In this document: positions 7,954-17,092 of the stretch, piece after piece | Layout of the letters: each line of letters opens with the position of its first letter | Position numbering within the stretch: position 1 is the first letter of the stretch | Assembly: GCA_014652975.1 (NCBI GenBank) | Contig: BMZV01000002.1 | Location: 368,561 to 432,560 of the forward strand | Source of the DNA: Kocuria marina | GTDB taxonomy: Bacteria; Actinomycetota; Actinomycetes; Actinomycetales; Micrococcaceae | Reading direction: 5' to 3' | Length of the DNA stretch: 64,000 bases | Translations under genes and position numbers: made by a program | The notes under the pieces: model-generated | Database searches by the model: none | What the model was told of the DNA's origin: nothing | Seen by the model: only the letters and a program-made list of their open reading frames with translations

Positions 7954-8736
7954 TCAGCGGGCGAACGCCGCGTAACGATCGGCCACGCGCACCAGCTTGA
8001 GGGGCATGTCGAAGGTGTGGGAGAGATTCTTCTGCGTCATCACCTGCGCCACCGGACCGGCTGCCACGATGGCACCCTCACGCAGCAACAGCGCGTGGGT
8101 GAACCCGTCCGGGACCTCCTCGAGGTGGTGGGTCACCATGACCGTGGCCGGGGCGGCCTCGTCCCGGGCGAGTTCATCGAGACGCTGCACGAGCTTCTCG
8201 CGCCCGCCCACATCCAGACCGGCGGCGGGTTCGTCGAGCAACAACAGTTCGGGGTCGGTCATCAGGGCGCGGGCGATCAGAACACGCTTGCGCTCGCCCT
8301 CGGACAAGGTGCCGTACGTGCGCTCGCGCAGGGTCCCCAAGCCCCAGGCCTCGAGCAGTTCCTCACTGCGCTGGACGTCGGCGTCGTCGTACTCCTCGCG
8401 CCAGCGCCCCGTGACGCCGTAGGCCGCGGTGAGCACCACGTTGGCCACGGTCTCCGCATGCGGGATCTGACCGGCCAGGGGTGCGGAGCTCACACCGATC
8501 CGCGGGCGCAGCTCGAAGACGTCCACCGCGCCGAGGATCTCGTCGAGGATGTCCACCATGCCGCGCGTGGGGTGCAACCGGGCGGCGGCGATCGACAACA
8601 GCGTGGACTTACCCGCGCCGTTGGGGCCCAGGATGACCCACCGTTCCCCGTCCCGCACGGTCCAGTTCACGCCGTCCAACAGGGTCTTCTCGCCGCGGAC
8701 CACCGTGACGTCCACCAGATCAAGCACTGAACTCAT
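7954..8736 (-). CDS. ABC transporter ATP-binding protein
   Basis: A 260-residue stand-alone nucleotide-binding domain. It shows Walker A GPNGAGKS (38-45), signature LSEGERKRV and Walker B LLLLDEPAAGLD, with a switch His in VTHHLEE. The ending DMPLKLVRVADRYAAFAR is typical of a widespread actinobacterial ATPase with no cognate permease nearby, distantly ModF/FecE-like. The cargo is unknown. The ATG lies 7 nt after a TAGAGT box, so the message is probably leaderless. The TauE/SafE gene follows at 9 bp. Confidence 0.85.
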   Translation of the reverse strand: MSSVLDLVDVTVVRGEKTLLDGVNWTVRDGERWVILGPNGAGKSTLLSIAAARLHPTRGMVDILDEILGAVDVFELRPRIGVSSAPLAGQIPHAETVANVVLTAAYGVTGRWREEYDDADVQRSEELLEAWGLGTLRERTYGTLSEGERKRVLIARALMTDPELLLLDEPAAGLDVGGREKLVQRLDELARDEAAPATVMVTHHLEEVPDGFTHALLLREGAIVAAGPVAQVMTQKNLSHTFDMPLKLVRVADRYAAFAR

Positions 8737-8743
8737 GACGGCA

Positions 8744-8749
8744 ACTCTA
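8744..8749 (-). promoter_or_regulatory. -10 element for ABC ATPase gene (leaderless)
   Basis: TAGAGT on the minus strand with a 7-nt spacer to the ATG at 8736. Confidence 0.55.
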
Positions 8750-8802
8750 GTGCCCCGCGCGCGCCGGTTCGCGGTCCGGCGCTCCGTGGCAGCCCGGCTC
8801 GG

Positions 8803-9732
8803 TCACAGATCCAGGAAGAAGCGCAGGGCGTCCAGGTTGGGGATGCTCACCTGGGTGTCCGCGACCTCCCGCAGCGCGGGCTTGGCCCGGTACGCCACGG
8901 ACAGCCCGGCTGCGCGGGCCATGTCGATGTCGTTGGCGCCGTCCCCCACGGCCATGACGTCCTCCGGTGCCACGCCCAATTCCTGGGCCCATTGCCCCAT
9001 GACCTCCGCCTTCATGGCGCGGTCCACGATGCGCCCAGCCACGCGTCCCGTGAGCACGCCGTCCTGGACCTCGAGCTCGTTAGCGGCCGCGCGGGTGAGT
9101 TCCAGGTGCGCCGCGAGCGGGTCCAGCACCTGGCTGAAGCCGCCCGAGACCGCGGCCACCGCGTGTCCCTCGCGCAGCAGGGTCTGCACGAGCACCTTGG
9201 CTCCGGGTGAGAGCCGTACGGCGGCAGCGACGTCGTCGATCGCCGAGGCGGGCAGTCCCTCCAGGACGGCCACGCGCTCGCGCAGGGACGCCGCGAAGTC
9301 GATCTCACCGCGCATCGCGCGTTCCGTGACCGCGGCGACCTCCGCCTCGCGGCCCACGTGGGCGGCGAGCAGTTCGATGACCTCCTGGCGGATGAGCGTG
9401 GAATCCACGTCCAGCACCACGAGCTTCTTGCGGGACTGGTCGAACCAGGTGTGCGGCACCACGTTGAGGTCGATCCCCGGCAGCAACTGCCGCTGCGGGT
9501 CCGGTTGCAAGGCGCGGCGCAACTGCTGCGGGTCCTCGGTCTGCACGCGCACGGTCAGGGCGTTGTAGCCCTCCACGTCCGCAGCCTGCCCGTCCGACGC
9601 GGTCCCCGTGACCCGCACCCAGTTGTGCGTCTCGACCACGGCACCGGCACGTTCCACGGCGTCGAGGACGGCTTCGGTGGCACCGTCCTCCGGGGACACG
9701 GCCAGGGCGACGACAGCACAGTTCTGGGACAT
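8803..9732 (-). CDS. serB: phosphoserine phosphatase
   Basis: A 309-residue enzyme catalysing the last step of serine synthesis, hydrolysis of O-phosphoserine. Residues 1-95 form an ACT-like regulatory domain (NCAVVALAVSPEDG). The HAD domain follows with the nucleophile motif VLDVDSTL, the selective RGEIDFAASL cap, the SGGF motif (Ser binding phosphate), and the Mg-binding GDGANDIDM near residue 264. The ending SIPNLDALRFFLDL is typical. ATG 9732 sits 6 nt after TAAACT, so a leaderless message is likely. It is probably monocistronic. Confidence 0.95.
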   Translation of the reverse strand: MSQNCAVVALAVSPEDGATEAVLDAVERAGAVVETHNWVRVTGTASDGQAADVEGYNALTVRVQTEDPQQLRRALQPDPQRQLLPGIDLNVVPHTWFDQSRKKLVVLDVDSTLIRQEVIELLAAHVGREAEVAAVTERAMRGEIDFAASLRERVAVLEGLPASAIDDVAAAVRLSPGAKVLVQTLLREGHAVAAVSGGFSQVLDPLAAHLELTRAAANELEVQDGVLTGRVAGRIVDRAMKAEVMGQWAQELGVAPEDVMAVGDGANDIDMARAAGLSVAYRAKPALREVADTQVSIPNLDALRFFLDL

Positions 9733-9738
9733 GGTCGC

Positions 9739-9744
9739 AGTTTA
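9739..9744 (-). promoter_or_regulatory. -10 element for serB (leaderless)
   Basis: TAAACT on the minus strand with a 6-nt spacer to ATG 9732. TTGTGC 18 nt further upstream is a possible -35. Confidence 0.55.
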
Positions 9745-9842
9745 TCGGCCCCGCGGAAGCGCGCACAAAGAAGGCACCGGCACGACGCCGCTCGGCCCGT
9801 TCCCGGGCCGCGGGCACGTAAGCCGTGCGGCGTTAGGAAGGC

Positions 9843-12074
9843 TTAGCGCGGCGTCGTCGGCAGGGCGCGGTGCTTCCCGGGGGTGCCCACGCGCGAGGGC
9901 CACCACGAGCGGGGGCCGATGTCCAGGGCCAGGGCGGGCACCAGCAGCGAGCGCACGATGATCGTGTCCATGAGCACGCCGATCGTCACGATGATGGCCA
10001 GCTGCACCAGGAACAGGATGGGCAGCACGGCCAGCGCGGCGAACGTCGCGGCCAGCACGATGCCCGCGGAGGTGATGACCCCGCCGGTGGTGATGAGTCC
10101 GGCCAGCACGCCCTTGCGGTGGCCCGCGGTGACGACTTCCTCGCGCACGCGGCTCATGAGGAAGATGTTGTAGTCGATCCCCAGCGCCACGAGGAACACG
10201 AAGCTGAACAGTGGCACGGTGGGGTCTGCCTGGTTGATGTCCATGAGGTGGAATACCAGGGTGGCCACGCCGAGCGCGGAGACGAAGGACAGGACGGTGG
10301 TGGCGATCAACAGCACGGGCATCAGGATGCTGCGCAGCAACACCATGAGGATGAGCAGGATCACCACCAGGATGATGGGGATGATCAGCGCACGGTCGCG
10401 TTCGGACGCGGCGATCGTGTCCACCTGCACGGCGGTGGTCCCGCCGATCTTGGCGTCGGGGGTGATCCCGGCGAGGTCGTCGCGCAACCGGGTGACCGTG
10501 GCCTGGGCTTCTTCCGAGTCGGACGCGTAGGTGAGGGTCGCCTGGATCAGCACGTCCCCGTTGCTCACGGTGGGTTCTGCGTTCGCCAGGGGTCCGCCCT
10601 GCGGCGTGGGGTACGGCAGGGTCCCGCTCGGGGAGTCCTGGGCGGTGAACGCGACGGACGCGACGTCGTCGTCCTGGGACAACCGTTCGGCGACCGCCTG
10701 GGCGTCCTCCTGCGGGGCCAGGACGTACACGGGATCCCCCGCGCCGCCCGGGAAGTGACGCTCGATGACCGCGAGACCGTCGCGCGCCTCGGACTCCCCC
10801 AACACGAATTCCGACTGCGGGACGCCGTCCGCGTCGAGCTGGCTCGCGCCCACGGCGGCGGCCCCCAGCACGAAGGCGCACACGAGCCACACAGCGCGCG
10901 ACCTACGGTCCACGAGGCGCGCGACCGCGGGCCACAGGCCCTTGTGGTCGTAGGGGTTCATGGCCTGCTCGTGGGTCTCGGGGTTCTCGTCCACGCGCGG
11001 CATCTTGGGCCACAGGGCCACCCGGCCGAACAGGGCGAGCAGCGCCGGCAGCAGCGTGAGACCGGCGAGGATCGCGAAGACCACACCCATGGCGGTGGCC
11101 GGGCCCACGCCGCGGTTGGAGGTCAGGGCGGAGAACAGCAGGCACAACAGACCCGCGATGACCGTGATCCCGGACGCCAGCACGGCGGGCACGGTGCCCT
11201 TCCAAGCCATGCGGGTCGCGGTCCAGCGCGACGGCGTGTGGTGCAGGGCCTCGCGGAACCGCGCGGTGTAGAGCAGCCCGTAGTCGGTGGCCGCACCGAT
11301 CACCACGATCGACATGATCCCCTGCGTCTGCCCGCTGAGATCGATCCAGCCCTGCCGGGCCAGGAAGTAGACGGTGATGATCGCCCCGCACAGCGCCGCC
11401 ACGCTCGTGAGCAGCACCAGGAACGGCAGCAGCGGCGAGCGGTAGACGATCACCAGGATCACGAGCACCGCAACGAGCGCGACGATCAGCAGCAGCCCGT
11501 CGATCCCTGCGAACGCCGCCGAGAGGTCCGCCACGAGTCCCGCCGGACCCGTCACGGCCACCGAGAGTCCCTCGGGGGTGTCCTCGGCCAGTCGCTCCCG
11601 CAGGTGTTCGACCACGGTGCCGGTGTCCGCCTCCGAGCTCACCAGGGCGATGATCTCCACCGCCTTGCCGTCCTCGCTCGGGATGGGCGGGGAGACCTCC
11701 AGGACGTCCTTGATCTCACCCAGGGCCTGCGCGTTCGTCCCGATCGCGCGCAGTTGCCGCGGCGTGATCTCGTCCTCGGACTCCATGACCACGATGGCCG
11801 GCACCCCGTCCGAGTCCTGGAACTCCCCGAGCCGGTCCTGGACCTGCGTGGCCTGCGAGTCCACGGGCAGGAAGTCCGCCTGCGAGTTGGAGACCACGTC
11901 CGAGAGCTTGCCGAACGTGGGCCCGCCCACGCCCATGACCCCCAGCCACGCGAGCACGAGCACCACGGGGATCAGCCATCGCACCCATCCCGGCCGCTTC
12001 CCGCCCGCCTCCGGACCGACGCTCTTGGCGTCATCTGCGGGCTCGGGGACGGGGCGGGTGGGGCTACTGGGCAT
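9843..12074 (-). CDS. MMPL/RND family membrane transporter
   Basis: A 743-residue protein with the two-fold MMPL architecture: one TM helix, a large extracytoplasmic domain (~65-175), five TM helices (~190-345), a central cytoplasmic stretch, one TM near 390, a second extracytoplasmic domain (~415-560), and a final five-TM bundle (~565-720). Actinobacterial MMPL proteins export lipids or small molecules and use the proton gradient. Conserved DYGLLYTARFRE and DYNIFLMSRVREE motifs in TM4-like segments carry the acidic residue pair expected for proton coupling. The substrate is not predictable. It is divergent from the VTT gene. Confidence 0.88.
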   Translation of the reverse strand: MPSSPTRPVPEPADDAKSVGPEAGGKRPGWVRWLIPVVLVLAWLGVMGVGGPTFGKLSDVVSNSQADFLPVDSQATQVQDRLGEFQDSDGVPAIVVMESEDEITPRQLRAIGTNAQALGEIKDVLEVSPPIPSEDGKAVEIIALVSSEADTGTVVEHLRERLAEDTPEGLSVAVTGPAGLVADLSAAFAGIDGLLLIVALVAVLVILVIVYRSPLLPFLVLLTSVAALCGAIITVYFLARQGWIDLSGQTQGIMSIVVIGAATDYGLLYTARFREALHHTPSRWTATRMAWKGTVPAVLASGITVIAGLLCLLFSALTSNRGVGPATAMGVVFAILAGLTLLPALLALFGRVALWPKMPRVDENPETHEQAMNPYDHKGLWPAVARLVDRRSRAVWLVCAFVLGAAAVGASQLDADGVPQSEFVLGESEARDGLAVIERHFPGGAGDPVYVLAPQEDAQAVAERLSQDDDVASVAFTAQDSPSGTLPYPTPQGGPLANAEPTVSNGDVLIQATLTYASDSEEAQATVTRLRDDLAGITPDAKIGGTTAVQVDTIAASERDRALIIPIILVVILLILMVLLRSILMPVLLIATTVLSFVSALGVATLVFHLMDINQADPTVPLFSFVFLVALGIDYNIFLMSRVREEVVTAGHRKGVLAGLITTGGVITSAGIVLAATFAALAVLPILFLVQLAIIVTIGVLMDTIIVRSLLVPALALDIGPRSWWPSRVGTPGKHRALPTTPR

Positions 12075-12238
12075 CTCTCACCTGTGGGGTCTCGGTGCGG
12101 GGGTCACCGGTCGTGCCCTCGCGGGGCCGATTCCGATGACGACGCCGCGTTGCGGGCAGCTGCTCCCATCGTAGGGGTTACACCCGTCACCTTCGCGGTC
12201 ATCGGGGGCCACGAACGCCCGCCCGTGGATGCTGGTCG

Positions 12239-12244
12239 TACAGT
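12239..12244 (+). promoter_or_regulatory. -10 element for VTT-domain gene (leaderless)
   Basis: TACAGT followed by 8 nt and an in-frame GTG at 12253. It decides the start in preference to the ATG at 12229, which lies upstream of this box. Confidence 0.5.
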
Positions 12245-12252
12245 GGGTGCCC

Positions 12253-13035
12253 GTGGCCACCCGTTTCCACCCCGAACCCTCCCCGGACGACTCCTCGACC
12301 GGGGAGGCGTCGCGCGCATCCTCCGGCCCGGACGACGGCGACTCGATGAGCAGCTGGGTCACGTGGGCCCGTAACGCCGCACTGATCCTGGTGCTCGTGC
12401 TCATGGTGTGGCTCGCGTTCACCGTGCACCTGCCGAGCCAGGCCGAACTCGAGGCCACGATCGACGGCTACGGCTGGGCCGGCTGGCTCGTGTTCATCCT
12501 CATCTACGCGATCGTGGCGGTGACGCCCATCCCCGTGACGATCATGGCAGTCACGGCCGGGGTGCTCTTCGGTGCGACCCTGGGCAGCGTGTTCTCCGTC
12601 GTGGCCGCGCTGATCGGCGGCTGGGGTGGCTATTGGCTCGCCCGGGGACTCGGGAAACACACGACCCGCAAGATCATGGGCAAGCACGCGGACACCGTGG
12701 AGAACTACCTCACGGGCGCGGGCTTCGAGGCGGTAGCGACGCTGCGCTTGGCCCCCGGGATCCCCTATTGGCCGGTCAACTACGGATGCGGTGCGCTGGG
12801 GATCCCCCAGAGCGTGTTCCTCTCCGCGAGTGCCCTGACCGTGATCCCCGGACAGGTGGCCCTCGTGGGGCTGGGGGCGCTGGTCACGGATCCCACGTGG
12901 CCGCACCTGATCGTGTTCGGCGTGGCGTGCCTGGTGAGCGTGGTGGCCACGATCATCGCGTTCCGCCGCTGGCGCTCGGTGGCCGCGCAGAACCGCCGAG
13001 CGGAAGAATCCGCGGAGGGTAGTGCGGATACCTGA
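12253..13035 (+). CDS. TVP38/TMEM64 (VTT-domain, DedA-like) membrane protein
   Basis: A 260-residue membrane protein. A hydrophilic N-terminus (~40 residues) precedes a TM helix, then the VTT/SNARE-associated core: TPIPVTIMAVTAGVLFG re-entrant motif, an AALIGGWGGYWLARGLGK segment with the small-residue-rich pattern, and APGIPYWPVNYGCGALG, matching the APxxPxxxxNY-like motif of the DedA/TVP38 family. Members are linked to polyprenyl-phosphate or phospholipid handling. The GTG start is preferred because of the -10 box just upstream; ATG 12229 is the alternative. A bidirectional terminator follows. Confidence 0.82.
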   Translation: MATRFHPEPSPDDSSTGEASRASSGPDDGDSMSSWVTWARNAALILVLVLMVWLAFTVHLPSQAELEATIDGYGWAGWLVFILIYAIVAVTPIPVTIMAVTAGVLFGATLGSVFSVVAALIGGWGGYWLARGLGKHTTRKIMGKHADTVENYLTGAGFEAVATLRLAPGIPYWPVNYGCGALGIPQSVFLSASALTVIPGQVALVGLGALVTDPTWPHLIVFGVACLVSVVATIIAFRRWRSVAAQNRRAEESAEGSADT

Positions 13036-13056
13036 CCACACGGGCGGGCATGCGAA

Positions 13057-13097
13057 AAGCCCCCGACCCGGAACTCATGTCTCCGGATCGGGGGCTT
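13057..13097. terminator. bidirectional terminator between VTT gene and tRNA-Leu
   Basis: A 16-bp stem with one mismatch (13057-13072 with 13082-13097). Read on the minus strand it is followed by TTTT, so it is a good terminator for tRNA-Leu; on the plus strand it closes the VTT gene. Confidence 0.8.
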
Positions 13098-13108
13098 CCC
13101 GAATCGTG

Positions 13109-13194
13109 TGCGCGAGGGGGGACTTGAACCCCCACCCTCTAATACGAGGACTAGCACCTCAAGCTAGCGCGTCTGCCTATTCCGCCACCCGCGC
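13109..13194 (-). tRNA. tRNA-Leu(GAG)
   Basis: An 86-nt class II tRNA on the minus strand. The acceptor is GCGCGGG with CTCGCGC and discriminator A. The anticodon stem CTAGC/GCTAG encloses loop TTGAGGT, giving anticodon GAG (leucine). A long variable arm and a GGTTCAAGTCC T-arm are present. The 3' CCA is not encoded. Confidence 0.96.
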
Positions 13195-13341
13195 AGATGT
13201 CCGAACCGCGGCGTTTCCGATCTCCCGGAAACCTTCTCGGCCCGTGGCAACGACAAGAAACCTACCACAGTTGCGCGGTCCGTTCGAACTGGACCGGCGC
13301 CCGGACCGTGCACCCCGCGGGAGCACGGTCCGGTGCGGGTA

Positions 13342-14097
13342 CTACTGACCGGCCTGCGCCAGGAAGTCCTCCGCGCCGCCCACGAGTTCCACGTGACCGG
13401 TGGGGACGTCCGCCGTGACCATCGCGGCGATCTCCTGGGCGAACTCGTTGACCGTGTAGAGCTTGCCGGCGGCCTCGCGGCGCTCGTCCAGGGCTCCCGG
13501 GCGGGCCCGGTTGAGCAGCGTGGCCGTGACGGTGCCCTCGATCATGTCCGCGGAGACCACCACGAAGCCGATGCCCTTGTCCTGCAGCTCGGGCACACGC
13601 GCGGTGAGGGTGTCCTCCCCGGCGCGCTTGGACTTGGCCACGGCCTCGTACTCGGGCATGGTCTCCACGTCGTTGATGAAGTGCGCCTGGTGGCTCGTGA
13701 CGAATACCACGCGGCCACCCTCGGGCAGCACTCGCAGGGCCTCGGTGAGGGTGTCGTTCTGGGCGTCACGGTTCAGCCGCAGGGCGTAGTCCTCGCCCAT
13801 CTCGGTCTCCATGCCCCCGGAGGCGTTGAGGATCAGCACGTCCACGCCACCGAACTCGTCCACGGCGGCACGGAACAGGCCCGCGCGGGACTCGGCATCC
13901 GTGATGTCCGCCTGCACGGCGATCGCGTGGCCGCCGGCCTCCGTGATCTCCTTGACCACCTTGTTGGCCCGGGGGGCCTTCTGACGGTAGTTGACCACCA
14001 CGTTGGCGCCCTCACCGGCGAGGATCTTGGCGGTGTCCGCGCCCACCCCTCGCGAGGATCCGGTGATGACCACGGTCTTGCCTGCCACTGAACTCAT
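13342..14097 (-). CDS. SDR family oxidoreductase, atypical active site
   Basis: A 251-residue Rossmann-fold short-chain dehydrogenase. The cofactor motif GSSRGVGA (13-20) and NASGG (91-95) are clear, and Arg38 after the second strand suggests NADP(H). The catalytic Ser is likely S135 (VTSHQA). The usual Tyr-x3-Lys is not present: Y150 is followed by Lys at +5 and +7 (EYEAVAKSK) with Ala at +4. Related actinobacterial SDRs with a Y-x-PVA-x-SKRAGE pattern exist, so this seems a subfamily trait. It lies 43 bp after fabG with an AAGGAG ribosome site and is presumably co-transcribed. The substrate is unknown. Confidence 0.85.
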   Translation of the reverse strand: MSSVAGKTVVITGSSRGVGADTAKILAGEGANVVVNYRQKAPRANKVVKEITEAGGHAIAVQADITDAESRAGLFRAAVDEFGGVDVLILNASGGMETEMGEDYALRLNRDAQNDTLTEALRVLPEGGRVVFVTSHQAHFINDVETMPEYEAVAKSKRAGEDTLTARVPELQDKGIGFVVVSADMIEGTVTATLLNRARPGALDERREAAGKLYTVNEFAQEIAAMVTADVPTGHVELVGGAEDFLAQAGQ

Positions 14098-14140
14098 GCG
14101 GTTTCTCCTTCGAGGGGTGCGGGTGCGGAAATCGGTGGGA

Positions 14141-14926
<786 letters not shown>

Positions 14927-15078
14927 TCACAGCATCCTAACCGGCCTCTGACCGGCGGACATCCCCCGCTTGGGCGCCACACACAACGGTGAGACAATGG
15001 TCAGTACGCTCACAGTCAGCCGTGGCAGTGTCGCCCCGCGGGTACACCCCCAGATCGTTCGCCGAAGGACCGGTTCCC

Positions 15079-15498
15079 ATGTCACGTTCCCAGCCGCAGT
15101 CGCATGGTTCCACCGAGGTTCATTCGATCACCTCGGCGGCGGATCCGCACACCACCGACATGGCGCACCGCATGAAGGTCTATTCCTTCCAGATGGCCCT
15201 ACGCGTGGTGTGCATCATCGGCGTGGTGCTGATCGACAACCTGATCGCGCGGATCCTGCTCGTGCTGGGTGCCGCGATCCTGCCGTGGCTCGCGGTCATG
15301 ATGGCCAACCGCGGCGCGGACCGCTCCGAACGCTCGGGCTCCGCGTACCGCCCGCCCACGCGCACCGAGCTGCCCACCACGACGGAGACGCAGGAGCGGG
15401 CACCGGATCCGGAGACCGTGGTCGTGGACGGGGAGTACACCGTCCCGCCCCCGCAGCGCGAACTGCCCCCGCCCCGCGCGGCCACGCGCCGCAACTGA
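15079..15498 (+). CDS. DUF3099 domain-containing membrane protein
   Basis: A 139-residue protein. The DUF3099 core (residues ~15-75) contains VHSITSAADPHTTDMAHRM and two hydrophobic segments (MALRVVCIIGVVLI and ILLVLGAAILPWLAVMMA). The C-terminal half is Pro/Arg/Glu-rich and disordered. Function is unknown. ATG 15079 is chosen for the GAAGGA 9 nt upstream. The following small Cys/His gene and SURF1 are on the same strand. Confidence 0.85.
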   Translation: MSRSQPQSHGSTEVHSITSAADPHTTDMAHRMKVYSFQMALRVVCIIGVVLIDNLIARILLVLGAAILPWLAVMMANRGADRSERSGSAYRPPTRTELPTTTETQERAPDPETVVVDGEYTVPPPQRELPPPRAATRRN

Positions 15499-15555
15499 AG
15501 CGGGCCCGCCCCCGCGCCCACCGCACCGCACGATTTCCGGGAGGACTTCTTCACC

Positions 15556-16008
15556 GTGGGATTCGATCTGCTCGGCTCTCTGGACCCGCAACGCCCCGCG
15601 CCCGACGACGCCGCACCCCGCCCCCGCGCGGCGGCCCCCGAGGCCGTGTGCTCGCGCAGGGGCTGTTCGCGTCCCGCGCAGTGGACCCTGCTGTGGAACA
15701 ACCCCCGCGTGCACACCCCCGAGCGCCGCAAGGCGTGGCTCGCGTGCGACGAGCACCGGGAACACCTGGCCGACTTCCTGGGCCAGCGCGGCTTCCTGAA
15801 GACGATCACCCCGTTCGAGGCCCCCGATGACGCGACGCCCGACGCCGCTGCGAGCCAGGACTCCCCGTCCCGGACCTCACCCGGGGATCCCACGGGCGAG
15901 GATTCACCGCACACGGACTCCTCGCACGAGCCCGGCGCGGGTGACGGCCGCGCCGAGGGCGGGGACAGCGGCGTCGTCCGATCCGAGGGATCGGGGCGCA
16001 CGCACTGA
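15556..16008 (+). CDS. small actinobacterial protein with Cys/His motif, function unknown
   Basis: A 150-residue protein conserved in actinobacteria. The ordered part (residues ~28-88) has C-x4-C (CSRRGC) and C-x2-H-x2-H (CDEHREH), with WTLLWNNP between them, suggesting a small metal-binding fold. Similar proteins have sometimes been mislabelled 'acetone carboxylase'; nothing here supports that. The C-terminal 60 residues are acidic and low complexity. It uses a GTG start after GGGAGGA. Its stop overlaps the SURF1 ATG by one base (TGATG), implying translational coupling. Confidence 0.8.
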   Translation: MGFDLLGSLDPQRPAPDDAAPRPRAAAPEAVCSRRGCSRPAQWTLLWNNPRVHTPERRKAWLACDEHREHLADFLGQRGFLKTITPFEAPDDATPDAAASQDSPSRTSPGDPTGEDSPHTDSSHEPGAGDGRAEGGDSGVVRSEGSGRTH

Positions 16009-16982
16009 TGCGCAAGTACAAGTTCCTGGGCACCCCCACGTGGCTCGGCTGGTTCGCGCTGTGCTGCGTGGCCGCGGTGCTGTGCCTCTACCTGGCCCAC
16101 TGGCAGATGTCCCGCAACGACCACCTGGTCGCGGAGAACGCCAAGATCAGCAACAACTACGACGCTCCGGCCTACGACTCCGCCCGCGGCATTCCCCTGT
16201 TCCAGGACTACGACGACTCGCGGACCTGGCACCCCGTGGAACTGCGCGGCACGTACCTGCCGGAAGAAACCGTGCTGATCCGCAACCGCCCGCACGACGG
16301 GCGCGTGGGGTACGACGTCCTGGTCCCGTTCCGCACCGTGGAGGGACCCGTGATCGCGATCGACCGCGGGTGGATCCCCACGGACGACTCCGCGAACGGG
16401 ATGCCCTCCGCGGTGCCCCCTCCCCCGTCCGGGACCGTGACCGTGACCGCCCGGCTGCGCCCCACGGAGGGCACCGTGGATCGCGGTGCGCCCGAGGGGC
16501 AGGCAGCCTCGATCGACCTGCCGGCCTTCGCCGAGCAGTGGGGCGGCGCCCTGGCCACGGGCGGGTACGGCGAACTGATCGCCGAGGATCCGCCCGCGGA
16601 CGTGACCCCGCAGGCCGGCGAGCGCCCGGCGATCGAGTACGGCCCGCATCTGTCGTACTCGCTCCAGTGGTACGCGTTCGCGGTGTTGGTGTTCGTGGCG
16701 TACGGGTACTCGGCGCGTCAGCACGTGAAGAACCTGGAGTGGGATCGGGCGTACGCCGCGGAGGTGGAACGCCGCTTGGCGCAGTACTACGACGCCGAGG
16801 GCAATTACATCGGGGAGATGGACGAGTCGCTGATCATCCGGCAGTTGCAGATGGCCGACGACATGCCGGCGCACCTGAAGTCGCTGTACCGGCCCAAGCG
16901 GCGCCGTGCCTCCACCGGGGTGAGCACCGAGGACGAGGAGGACGCCCTGCTGGACGCACTCGAGGCCGAGCACCGACACTGA
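16008..16982 (+). CDS. SURF1 family cytochrome oxidase biogenesis protein
   Basis: A 324-residue membrane protein. A TM helix at ~15-33 (WFALCCVAAVLCLYLAHWQ) carries the family's WQ pair, an extracytoplasmic domain follows, and a second TM lies near 220-235 (LQWYAFAVLVFVAYGY). The motifs RNRPHDGRVGYDVLVPF and RGWIP (residues ~87-125) are diagnostic of SURF1. SURF1 assists heme A insertion into aa3-type oxidase, which fits with ctaA and ctaB elsewhere in the window. The C-terminal ~85 residues are a hydrophilic extension. It overlaps the preceding gene by one base. Confidence 0.9.
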   Translation: MRKYKFLGTPTWLGWFALCCVAAVLCLYLAHWQMSRNDHLVAENAKISNNYDAPAYDSARGIPLFQDYDDSRTWHPVELRGTYLPEETVLIRNRPHDGRVGYDVLVPFRTVEGPVIAIDRGWIPTDDSANGMPSAVPPPPSGTVTVTARLRPTEGTVDRGAPEGQAASIDLPAFAEQWGGALATGGYGELIAEDPPADVTPQAGERPAIEYGPHLSYSLQWYAFAVLVFVAYGYSARQHVKNLEWDRAYAAEVERRLAQYYDAEGNYIGEMDESLIIRQLQMADDMPAHLKSLYRPKRRRASTGVSTEDEEDALLDALEAEHRH

Positions 16983-17092
16983 GAGCGGCACCGAACGAGG
17001 ATCCGTGACCGATCGTGGCGCGGGCGGCCCGTCCCACGGGACGCGGCCGGTTCACCGGGGCCGGACGTGTCACCCGTGATGAAGGAGTCGCC

